Assembly: GCA_013698195.1 (NCBI GenBank)
Contig: JACCVK010000145.1
Location: 1 to 5,842, forward strand
DNA length: 5,842 nt
Source of the DNA: Actinomycetota bacterium
GTDB taxonomy: Bacteria > Actinomycetota > Thermoleophilia > Gaiellales > Gaiellaceae
Direction: 5' to 3'
The notes under the pieces are model-generated. The model was not told where the DNA came from. It searched no databases and worked only from the letters and a program-made list of their open reading frames with translations. This document shows, in pieces, positions 1 to 4,895 of this stretch (its first letter is position 1; every line of letters starts with the position of its first letter). Both the position numbers and the translations under genes were made by a program.

Positions 1-833
1 CATGCGACCTTCCTCGCCCGGAGGTCGGCGCGTTTCAGGTGCACCTGGATGCAGTTCTCGGTCAGGCGCGACACGATCCGCTTCCCGATCACGATGTCGT
101 CGTGCCCCAGGCGCGCCGCGAGTGCACTCGGCGCGTAGTTCGACGTTACGATCGTCGCCAGCCCCGCGACGTGACGATGCTGGACGAGCGCCGCGATCGC
201 GTCCCTGGCCCAGTCCGTCACGCGTTCTGCTCCGAGGTCGTCGAGCACGAGGACGCTCGAGCCATAGAGCTCGCGGATCGGACTGCGTTCGCCGGCGCTC
301 ATGGCCGCCTTCGCCGCGTCGAGGAGTTGCACCACGTTCGCCCATGCGGGCTCTTCTCCGCGCCTTTCGTAGTCGTAGTTCAGCCAGATCCTCGCTCGGA
401 GCAGCGACCACGCAAGCCCGCTCTTCCCAGAGCCCACCGGCCCCCAGATGTAGAGGTCAGGCCTCAGGTCCGCGTTGAAGTACGTCCAGATCGGATGATC
501 GTCTGGGCGAGGATCCGTGCGGTCGTCGATCTTGACGAAGACGTCGTCGTCGTCCAGGCAGCGCTGCGTGTGTGCCGCCAGCCACGGCTCGACCGCTTCG
601 AGCGCGGCCCTCCCCACATCATCGGTAGCGTCGAACGTCCAGATCGACCAGTCGCGCATTCGCCCGTTGCCGCTCTCGACGAGACTCAACTGGCGCCTGA
701 CCTCCATCGCCTCGGGTTCCCCTTTCGCTCCGGCGCCGCCGTACCACTCCTGGCACGTGGGACAGAAGGCGTGGGGGTACACGCCGTCGGTCGTCCCGCA
801 CCGCTGGCAGCGACGTCTAGGCGTCGTAGACAC
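1..833 (-). CDS. DnaC/IstB-type AAA+ helicase loader with N-terminal zinc ribbon (3' end at or just beyond window edge)
   Basis: This is probably the phage replication helicase loader, an ATPase that delivers the replicative helicase to the origin. The frame is open for 277 codons to the left edge. The last two bases on the minus strand are TG, so a TGA stop may lie one base outside the window. Residues 9-28 form a zinc ribbon (CQRC, then CPTC). The AAA+ core follows: Walker A GPVGSGKS at 131-138, Walker B VLVLDDLG at 194-201, a sensor-1-like TIVTSN at 227-232 and a conserved arginine region (KRIVSRLTE) at 251-259, all typical of DnaC/IstB ATPases. The start is GTG at 833, chosen because GAGGA lies 5 nt upstream and the zinc ribbon begins 8 residues later. 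It overlaps the end of the winged-helix gene by 17 bp, so the two are probably co-translated. IstB of a transposon is an alternative, but no transposase is present. Confidence 0.88.
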   Translation of the reverse strand, partial: MSTTPRRRCQRCGTTDGVYPHAFCPTCQEWYGGAGAKGEPEAMEVRRQLSLVESGNGRMRDWSIWTFDATDDVGRAALEAVEPWLAAHTQRCLDDDDVFVKIDDRTDPRPDDHPIWTYFNADLRPDLYIWGPVGSGKSGLAWSLLRARIWLNYDYERRGEEPAWANVVQLLDAAKAAMSAGERSPIRELYGSSVLVLDDLGAERVTDWARDAIAALVQHRHVAGLATIVTSNYAPSALAARLGHDDIVIGKRIVSRLTENCIQVHLKRADLRARKVA

Positions 834-1266
834 GGAGGTCCTCGTCGTCGGGGCGCGCCCTGGGCGCGCGCCCCCTCTCTCTCTTCGAGCGCGCTTTTGC
901 GCGCGTAGAAGTAGTTATGGACGTCCTATTGGACGTCCTAGGGGTCAATTCGGCACCTACCCCAGGTGAATCCGGCACCTGGTAGTAGGTGCTCATTTCA
1001 CCTAGTGCCCGGTAGCGGTTGGACCTCCCGCGGTGCCGGTCGACCTCGAGCAGTCCGGCCGACTCCAGCTCGGCGACGGCGCGCCAGATGGTCTGTCTCT
1101 TGAGCCTCGTTTCGCGCTGCAGCGTCGCAAGCGAAGGGAAGCACGAGCCCCCATTGCGGTTCATGTGCGTCGAGAGGACGAGCGCAACGAGCCGCGGCGA
1201 CGCGCCGAGCTCGGACGCGAGGATCATCGTCCGCCACCCGATGAGAGGCGAGGTTCGATCGCTCAC
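817..1266 (-). CDS. Winged helix-turn-helix protein, probable phage replication initiator (O-like)
   Basis: A 149-residue protein. Residues about 44-87 form a winged helix: FPSLATLQRETRL, then a recognition helix around RQTIWRAVAELESAGLLEV, then a basic wing (DRHRGRSNRYRA). This resembles the HTH_36 type of domain found in phage and plasmid replication initiators. Residues about 88-116 are a low-complexity linker rich in S, T, P and G. Residues 117-140 are strongly basic (K/R-rich) and the C-terminus is acidic (DDEDLRVYDA). The start is GTG with a GGAG 8 nt upstream. The stop lies inside the DnaC-like gene, the classic pairing of initiator and helicase loader. The linker coding DNA carries iteron-like dyads, which would make this an initiator that binds sites within its own gene, as lambda O does. 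It could instead be a plain transcriptional regulator. The origin role is inferred. Confidence 0.75.
   Translation of the reverse strand: MSDRTSPLIGWRTMILASELGASPRLVALVLSTHMNRNGGSCFPSLATLQRETRLKRQTIWRAVAELESAGLLEVDRHRGRSNRYRALGEMSTYYQVPDSPGVGAELTPRTSNRTSITTSTRAKARSKRERGRAPRARPDDEDLRVYDA
851..904. repeat. Cluster of GC-only palindromes and a GCGCGC hairpin
   Basis: The stretch contains GGGCGCGCCC (851-860), GGGCGCGCGCCC (862-873) and the inverted repeat GCGCGC-TTTT-GCGCGC (889-904). It encodes the basic R/K-rich tail of the winged-helix protein, so part of the pattern comes from CGC arginine codons. The T4 loop between perfect 6-bp arms is the least easily explained part. Confidence 0.45.
919..940. 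repeat. 12-bp-period tandem repeat with GGACGTCC palindrome
   Basis: The 10-mer GGACGTCCTA occurs at 919-928 and again at 931-940, separated by TT. Each copy contains the 8-bp palindrome GGACGTCC. It encodes the repeated TSNRTS stretch of the winged-helix protein and directly abuts the dyad array. A locally A/T-rich stretch (906-918, 9 of 13 bases A/T) lies on its other side. A role as a second class of origin site is inferred. Confidence 0.55.
942..1003. repeat. Iteron-like dyads, candidate phage replication origin
   Basis: Three copies of a dyad of the form AGGTG-N7-CACCT lie in a row. The copies at 987-1003 and 964-980 are exact. The first extends to TAGGTG/CACCTA arms (986-1004) and the second to 7-bp arms CCAGGTG/CACCTGG (962-982). 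The third, 942-958, has one intact arm (CACCT on the plus strand, 954-958) and one degenerate arm. Dyad centres are at 995, 972 and 950, so the spacing is 23 and 22 bp, about two helical turns, placing the sites on one face of the DNA. They lie in the linker-coding part of the winged-helix gene. The repeats are seen directly; the origin function is inferred. Confidence 0.5.
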
Positions 1267-1274
1267 CCGGACTG

Positions 1275-1313
1275 CTCCGGGCTACAGCGGATGCGGCCGA
1301 TAAACTCCCGGAG
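1275..1313 (-). promoter_or_regulatory. Possible 5' leader hairpin covering the ribosome binding site of the winged-helix gene
   Basis: On the minus strand CTCCGGG (1313-1307) is followed 25 nt later by CCCGGAG (1281-1275), a perfect 7-bp inverted repeat. The second arm holds the GGAG that serves as Shine-Dalgarno for the GTG at 1266. If the transcript starts upstream of 1313, pairing would hide the ribosome binding site. The inverted repeat is seen; its regulatory role is inferred. Confidence 0.3.
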
Positions 1314-1334
1314 AGACCCTGCCTGAGTCTTCCG

Positions 1335-1357
1335 TGAGCCGTCCGCGTGACGGCTCA
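1335..1357 (-). terminator. 9-bp perfect hairpin just after the 111-residue gene
   Basis: TGAGCCGTC and GACGGCTCA form a perfect 9-bp stem around a 5-nt loop, starting 14 bases after the stop codon of the minus-strand gene ending at 1372. Position and stability suit a transcription terminator. No U-tract follows on the minus strand, so it would be a non-canonical terminator, an mRNA-stabilising hairpin or an operator. It lies before the replication block. Confidence 0.45.
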
Positions 1358-1372
1358 TGGCGTTCATGGCGT
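1355..1372. repeat. Abutting 9-bp direct repeat
   Basis: TCATGGCGT occurs twice with no gap (1355-1363 and 1364-1372). It overlaps the last bases of the 111-residue gene's stop codon and one arm of the adjacent hairpin. It could be slippage or a protein-binding site; nothing in the sequence decides. Confidence 0.5.
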
Positions 1373-1707
1373 CAGTTCAGCCTCGCGATCTCCTGGCGGC
1401 ACCAGATGATGAAGTCGTGGACAACGCCGACTGCTGCAGCGCGATCGAGCTCGCGGTCAGCGCGCAACGAATCCCGGAACGCTGCGAGCGGAACGAGCGA
1501 ATCGGAATCCAGGAACGTCGCGAGAGGAGCACTCGGGCCGGCGTGGCGACGCGCTCTTCCTGGGAACGCGTTGAACTGATCCAGGAACGCCCACGCGGCT
1601 ACTGCGAACACAACGTCGTCGTTGCGGGTCGTCGTGCACGCCTCGACAACCTTGTCGAGGGCGCGGAACACCTCGCCTGATTGGCCGATCAGCTGCTCGT
1701 CGGCCAT
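1372..1707 (-). CDS. Hypothetical 111-residue protein coupled to the RHH gene
   Basis: I do not recognise this protein. It is predicted to be mostly helical, with hydrophobic helices around EVFRALDKVVEACT (12-25) and DVVFAVAAWAFLDQFNAF (31-48), a loop rich in G, P, R and A (49-62), and a C-terminal helix ending VVHDFIIWCRQEIARLN. No transmembrane segment or catalytic motif stands out. I chose the ATG at 1707 because it follows the RHH stop as TGAgATG, which fits translational coupling. An upstream in-frame ATG at 1749 would add 14 basic residues and overlap the RHH gene by 41 bp; neither start has a strong Shine-Dalgarno. A small gene behind a RHH gene can be a toxin or effector partner, but nothing seen here proves that. 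Confidence 0.65.
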   Translation of the reverse strand: MADEQLIGQSGEVFRALDKVVEACTTTRNDDVVFAVAAWAFLDQFNAFPGRARRHAGPSAPLATFLDSDSLVPLAAFRDSLRADRELDRAAAVGVVHDFIIWCRQEIARLN

Positions 1708-1708
1708 C

Positions 1709-2233
1709 TCAGACTTCGAGCGGCGTTCTTGCCGCCTGCTCGGCCTCATGCAGCCGCTCGATGTCGGCGAGCTCGAGGACTATCGCGAGGTTCGCCCTCG
1801 GCGGCCAGGGCAGCGACCCGACCGGAAACCGCGGGTGCGCGATAAAGAGCGCCTCGTCGCCGATCTTCGCGAAGTTGGGGTTCGTCGTGTGCGGGCGGAC
1901 CACGTCGAGGAACATGTGGGCCTCGCCGGCTGCCGTATCGACAAAGGGCCGAGCTATGACGTCGTCGACGGGCTTGCCGTTGATGATCACTCTGCCGACC
2001 GGCTGGTCGTCTTCCGCGAACACGCCGATCACGATCCGCGCGTCGTTGCCGTAGAGGGCGCGAAGCTCGAACAGGTCGGCGTACGATTCGCGACTCGCCT
2101 CGGCGAGAAGCGCTGCGGTCAGCGTGACGCTCTGCTGGATTACCTCTGTTCTGCTCGTGTTGAGCGTCTTCGAGAGGCGGCGGATTAGCTCGTGGAACTT
2201 GGTGGGAAAGCGGAACGTGGTGGTCTCGGTCAT
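1709..2233 (-). CDS. Ribbon-helix-helix (CopG/Arc-type) DNA-binding protein with unassigned C-terminal region
   Basis: A 174-residue protein. Residues 4-45 fit a ribbon-helix-helix fold: a short strand TTFRFP, helix A (TKFHELIRRLSKTLN), the turn TSRTE, and helix B (VIQQSVTLTAALLAEA). RHH dimers place the strand in the major groove of operator DNA and are common as phage repressors, partition proteins and antitoxins. Residues about 65-165 look like a mixed beta domain (RIVIGVFAEDDQPVGRVIING and following) that I cannot assign; typical CopG or antitoxin proteins are only 45-90 residues. The ATG at 2233 is preferred because AAGGAGAG lies 8 nt upstream and the RHH begins at once. The frame stays open to 2605, but that extension is R/S-rich and runs across the intergenic dyads. 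The next gene starts 1 nt after the stop. Confidence 0.8.
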   Translation of the reverse strand: MTETTTFRFPTKFHELIRRLSKTLNTSRTEVIQQSVTLTAALLAEASRESYADLFELRALYGNDARIVIGVFAEDDQPVGRVIINGKPVDDVIARPFVDTAAGEAHMFLDVVRPHTTNPNFAKIGDEALFIAHPRFPVGSLPWPPRANLAIVLELADIERLHEAEQAARTPLEV

Positions 2234-2241
2234 TGCGGACA

Positions 2242-2249
2242 CTCTCCTT
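2242..2249 (-). promoter_or_regulatory. Strong ribosome binding site deciding the RHH start
   Basis: The minus strand reads AAGGAGAG, 8 nt before the ATG at 2233. It is one of the clearest Shine-Dalgarno sequences in the window and rules in favour of the 174-residue form over the 298-residue open frame. Confidence 0.7.
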
Positions 2250-2267
2250 GTATTTGCGAACAGAAGA

Positions 2268-2276
2268 AATGTAGCA
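2268..2276 (-). promoter_or_regulatory. Possible extended -10 promoter for the RHH gene
   Basis: The minus strand reads TGCTACATT, matching an extended -10 (TGn followed by TANNNT). It would start RNA near 2261 and give a leader of about 28 nt holding the strong ribosome binding site. No convincing -35 lies 16-18 nt upstream. Host sigma specificity is unknown. Confidence 0.3.
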
Positions 2277-2321
2277 CGAGTCACAGCACTGCTGCCTGCA
2301 GAACTGCGCGGCCGGGGTGGA

Positions 2322-2427
2322 AAACGTTCGCAGCTACGGGTGCGCTTCGCGGAACGTTTCTCCTCAGACGAAGTGTGCAACGTCGTTGCGCACTTTCGCT
2401 CCTGGCACGCCGTAGCTACGTGGCGTG
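2322..2427. promoter_or_regulatory. Intergenic operator-like region with three dyads
   Basis: Three inverted repeats lie in the noncoding stretch between the divergent RHH and plus-strand genes. First, AAACGTTC (2322-2329) and GAACGTTT (2352-2359) are perfect 8-bp arms whose starts are 30 bp apart. Second, 2371-2395 has 11-bp arms AAGTGTGCAAC/GTTGCGCACTT around GTC, with 10 of 11 matched. Third, the 10-bp palindrome CGTAGCTACG (2411-2420) is flanked by CACGC and GGCGTG. They are likely sites for the RHH protein or another phage or host regulator. The rest of 2234-2676 shows no gene I can support. Confidence 0.45.
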
Positions 2428-2676
2428 GTCCCCGCAAATCAAAGTCCCCCGATGTCACTTTGAAGCTCGCGGATCTTGGCGTCTCATTCGTTCCCAGACG
2501 TAACGGCGCGTCGTCGAACGCAAGAGACCCGCCGTAGCGGGCCTCGAGCGGATGAGCGGCGACCGGACGATTGGCTGCTTGAGCCGCGGTATGGCTGGCA
2601 AGCACGTCAGCTCGTCCGTCAGCGCGTCATTCCTATCGGCCTCGGCTCGGGTTTCTCGCTTACGATTGGCGCACCC

Positions 2677-3045
2677 GTGTCTGTTGACGACGACACTCGG
2701 AGCAAGCTCCTCGGCATCTGGGAAGCGCTTGGCCGTCCCGAGCCGCCCGACATCCCTCCGGAAGCTCTGATCTCGGAGGGGATCGACGTCGAGGACTACA
2801 ACGAGTGGCGTCTCGACCTCGAGGACGAGAAAATACGCGCGGTGAAGTTGCGCGCCGACGCTGCCGTGGTGGACGCCCGCGAGGCGGATCTCCGTGCCCG
2901 AGGGATGGAGCCGATGCCGCCGCGACGCACGCCTGACGAGATCGCTGAGATCGAACGGCGAGAGCAGGAGGCCGACGAGCGGGCGAGCCGGCGCCGTGAA
3001 CGCGCAGACCAAGCGGAATGGCTGCCGGAGGACGACGAGGGCTAA
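2677..3045 (+). CDS. Hypothetical acidic helical protein, the only plus-strand gene
   Basis: I do not recognise this gene. From GTG 2677 it codes for 122 residues: an acidic N-terminal half (VDDDTRSKLLGIWEALGRPEPP, ISEGIDVEDYNEWRLDLEDEK), a long charged helix or coiled coil (about 45-75), a proline-rich break (MEPMPPRRTP), a second charged helix rich in E and R (86-112), and the acidic tail EWLPEDDEG. Third positions are strongly G/C here, which supports coding on this strand; the opposite frame lacks sensible composition. The start is uncertain. The frame is open back to a TTG at 2476 (189 residues), but G/C at third positions drops upstream of 2677 and neither start has a Shine-Dalgarno. 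TACGAT at 2661-2666 could be a -10 giving a nearly leaderless mRNA. It ends convergently 49 bp from the HNH gene. Confidence 0.6.
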   Translation: MSVDDDTRSKLLGIWEALGRPEPPDIPPEALISEGIDVEDYNEWRLDLEDEKIRAVKLRADAAVVDAREADLRARGMEPMPPRRTPDEIAEIERREQEADERASRRRERADQAEWLPEDDEG

Positions 3046-3094
3046 CGCAGTCGTTTTTCCGCCGCGCAGTGGCGGGCTGCCGAAGCGTTGCCTA

Positions 3095-3367
3095 CTAAGA
3101 AACGGAGATTCGGTTCGCGTCGAGCGCGCCGTGACACCTGAGGCACAGGGTCACGAGGTTGCCCGCGTCGTTGTTACCGACGTCGCCGTCCAGGTGGTGG
3201 ACGCTGAGACGCGACGTGGCGCCACAGCTCGAGCACTGCGAGGCACGAGCTCGAGCACGGGTCTGCTTCCAGCCAGTCGAGTTGTAGAAGTGCTGACGAC
3301 GAGCAGCGCACGCCGGGCATCGGCTCCCTCTCGAGCGACGACCGCAGTCGAGGCACGGCTTCGTCAT
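3095..3367 (-). CDS. HNH endonuclease, TerL-coupled, probable packaging nuclease
   Basis: A 90-residue HNH nuclease. An N-terminal zinc knuckle (C5-x2-C8 and C17-x2-C20) is followed by the HNH core: zinc cysteines C45/C48 and C75/C78, the catalytic histidine pair H57-H58 in SVHHLDGD, N70 in AGNLVTLC, and H79. The order CxxC, HH, N, CxxCH is the standard betabetaalpha-metal fold. The ATG at 3367 shares four bases (ATGA) with the terminase stop. An open frame back to 3481 is only overlap with the terminase gene. HNH proteins encoded beside TerL in HK97-like phages (HK97 gp74 is the best known) are needed with terminase for cutting DNA at the packaging site, so that role is likely here. A free-standing homing endonuclease is less likely given the tight coupling and an intact TerL. 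Confidence 0.9.
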   Translation of the reverse strand: MTKPCLDCGRRSRGSRCPACAARRQHFYNSTGWKQTRARARASQCSSCGATSRLSVHHLDGDVGNNDAGNLVTLCLRCHGALDANRISVS

Positions 3368-4713
3368 AGCCACCCGAGTAGCTCCACCGGTTCGAGCTTG
3401 AACTCGGCACGCTCGAGTGCCATCGCAAGCGCAACGACCGCGTCCACGCTGTCGGATCGGGCAGCCTTGTCGATCCTCCACCCGCGCCGTGAGTGACGCG
3501 CTATCGCAGCCGCGACGTGCTGACGTAGCTCGGCGTCGTCGGGCACCGTGAGCCGGCCTTCGACGATAGCCGCGTGCAGTCGGGCAGAGGCAGGGATCAT
3601 GCGCGCGTCGTTCTGTGGGAAGGCGAGCACGGGTATCCGCTCACGCTCGAGCTCCTGCGCTGCCTGACCGAACCGCCAGGGGTCGAAGACGAGCTCCTGT
3701 AGCGCGTACTCGGAGGCAAGCTCGCGCACCTTGTCCGCGCAGTCGAGTACGCCCTCGTCGCCGTGGTAGATCGAGCAGCCGACGTGCAGACGCTCGTTGA
3801 GCCAGACGACGGCACTCGCGGATCGTTCGCCTCCGACGTCGACGCCGACCCAGATCCGCTCTCCCGGCTCGAACTCGGGTAGGCCAGTGATTGCCTGCCA
3901 CGCGCCTGGCGGCAACCAGTGCCCCTCTCGCGCCGTCCATCGGTTGCAGTGGTATCGCTGAAAGGCGAGGTCGGGGATGGCCGCACGCTGCTCGCGAAGC
4001 GCCTCTACGGTGATCCACGAGGCGGGGTTCGCCCTCTTGACGACGCGGGCATCGTTGAAGTCGGCGTCCTCTGGGACGGCCCATTCGAGCATCCGCAGCT
4101 CGGAGCCGCGGGCATCGACGAATGCAGCGCGGCGGCGGACGTTCGGCAGGGCGAGTCCCCGCGCCCGGAGCCGCCCGAGCGGCGTGTCCGTGCCGGCACC
4201 CGCGGTCGAGATCGTGATCAGCCGCGATCCCGGACGCTTGAGCTGGGCGGTTTTTAGGGCGAGGTAGACGTCGTCCGAGGCGTGGGCGTGCAGCTCGTCC
4301 ACGATCGCGAGCGAAGGCGTGAGTCCGTGCAGGCGCGGAGCGTCGGCTGCGAGCACACGCAGATGGCCGGTGAAGACCTTCGGCTCGTCCGGGTCCCGGC
4401 AATAGCGAAGCTCCAGGTGACGGACGACGAGGTTGGGATGCTCAAGCTCACGGGCGAACCTCGTCGCGGCCTCGAACAAGATCCGGGCCTGTTCCCGTGA
4501 CGAGGCAGCGCAGTAGACCGCGGCGTTGTCCACCGTGAGGAGGTGGTGCAGCCCGATCGCGGCCATGAGCGTGGTCTTGCCCATACCACGAGGGAGAAGG
4601 ACAACGAGCTCGTGCTCCGGGCCGGAGGCGGCTCGAACTATGCGCCGCTGGAACGGCTCGAGGGAGAGCCCGACGCGTTCGCAGAACGCCTCAAAGTCCG
4701 CCGCTACGGTCAC
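3364..4713 (-). CDS. terL: Phage terminase large subunit (ATPase and nuclease)
   Basis: A 449-residue TerL, the motor that pumps DNA into the prohead and cuts it. The ATPase domain shows Walker A LLPRGMGKTTL (39-49), Walker B SLAIVDELHA (134-143; D139, E140) and the coupling motif LITISTAGAG (165-174). The RNase H-like nuclease domain shows the first acidic site in VGVDVGGE (D292), LVFDPWRFG (D344), and the last acidic cluster in ARSDSVDAVVAL (D421, D424). Domain order and length suit the Terminase_1/HK97 group, and no motif is broken. The start is GTG; its GTGA overlaps the stop of the 61-residue gene, with AAGGAG only 2 nt before it, closer than normal, so re-initiation by coupling is likely. 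The HNH gene follows with a 4-bp overlap. No small terminase subunit is recognisable in the window. Confidence 0.96.
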   Translation of the reverse strand: MTVAADFEAFCERVGLSLEPFQRRIVRAASGPEHELVVLLPRGMGKTTLMAAIGLHHLLTVDNAAVYCAASSREQARILFEAATRFARELEHPNLVVRHLELRYCRDPDEPKVFTGHLRVLAADAPRLHGLTPSLAIVDELHAHASDDVYLALKTAQLKRPGSRLITISTAGAGTDTPLGRLRARGLALPNVRRRAAFVDARGSELRMLEWAVPEDADFNDARVVKRANPASWITVEALREQRAAIPDLAFQRYHCNRWTAREGHWLPPGAWQAITGLPEFEPGERIWVGVDVGGERSASAVVWLNERLHVGCSIYHGDEGVLDCADKVRELASEYALQELVFDPWRFGQAAQELERERIPVLAFPQNDARMIPASARLHAAIVEGRLTVPDDAELRQHVAAAIARHSRRGWRIDKAARSDSVDAVVALAMALERAEFKLEPVELLGWL

Positions 4714-4895
4714 TGCTCCTTCGGAAGGAACTCGTCGACTTCGTCGAGCGTCCGCAGGGGACCGAATCGGGTGTCGGCGACCACGGCGTACCAGACGTCG
4801 CCTTCCCTCACGAGCGTGTAATGCCGGGAGGCGGCCCGCCTACGCAGACTCGCCTCCCGCGACGCGCTCTTCTTCGTGGTGCGCGGCTTGGCCAT
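4710..4895 (-). CDS. Small basic hypothetical protein between capsid and terminase
   Basis: A 61-residue protein with two parts: a basic, alanine- and serine-rich N-terminus (MAKPRTTKKSASREASLRRR, 1-20) and a compact C-terminal region (HYTLVREGDVWYAVVADTRFGP, then an acidic helix LDEVDEFL). The ATG directly follows the capsid stop (TAAATG) and its stop overlaps the terminase GTG, so it is fully embedded in the head operon. That placement and good codon bias support a real gene. Function is not recognised; a DNA-binding or head-accessory role is only a guess. It is too short for a typical small terminase subunit and has no clear HTH. Confidence 0.75.
   Translation of the reverse strand: MAKPRTTKKSASREASLRRRAASRHYTLVREGDVWYAVVADTRFGPLRTLDEVDEFLPKEQ

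Noticed and set aside
39..908. 289-codon open frame on the plus strand opposite the helicase loader
   Set aside because: The minus strand carries intact zinc-ribbon, Walker A and Walker B motifs over the same DNA; the plus frame is arginine-rich with no motif and is a GC-driven shadow.
919..1004. CRISPR-like array
   Set aside because: Repeats are too short, of two unrelated types, and lie within a coding frame with no spacer structure.
1010..1026. Fourth dyad of the origin-like array at the expected 23-bp phase
   Set aside because: Only a partial arm (GACCT at 1022-1026) fits; the other arm does not match, so I do not count it.
2234..2605. N-terminal extension of the RHH protein to 298 residues
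   Set aside because: The extension is low-complexity, crosses three intergenic dyads, and a strong ribosome binding site sits directly before the ATG at 2233.
2455..3012. 185-codon minus-strand frame opposite the lone plus-strand gene
   Set aside because: Its composition is unstructured and G/C third-position bias supports the plus strand instead.
3051..3075. T-run plus CCGCC/GGCGG hairpin between the convergent genes as a terminator
   Set aside because: On the plus strand the T-run precedes the hairpin, and on the minus strand an A-run follows it, so neither direction gives a standard intrinsic terminator.
3641..4402. 253-codon minus-strand frame inside the terminase gene
   Set aside because: The terminase frame holds all ATPase and nuclease motifs; this is an out-of-frame shadow.
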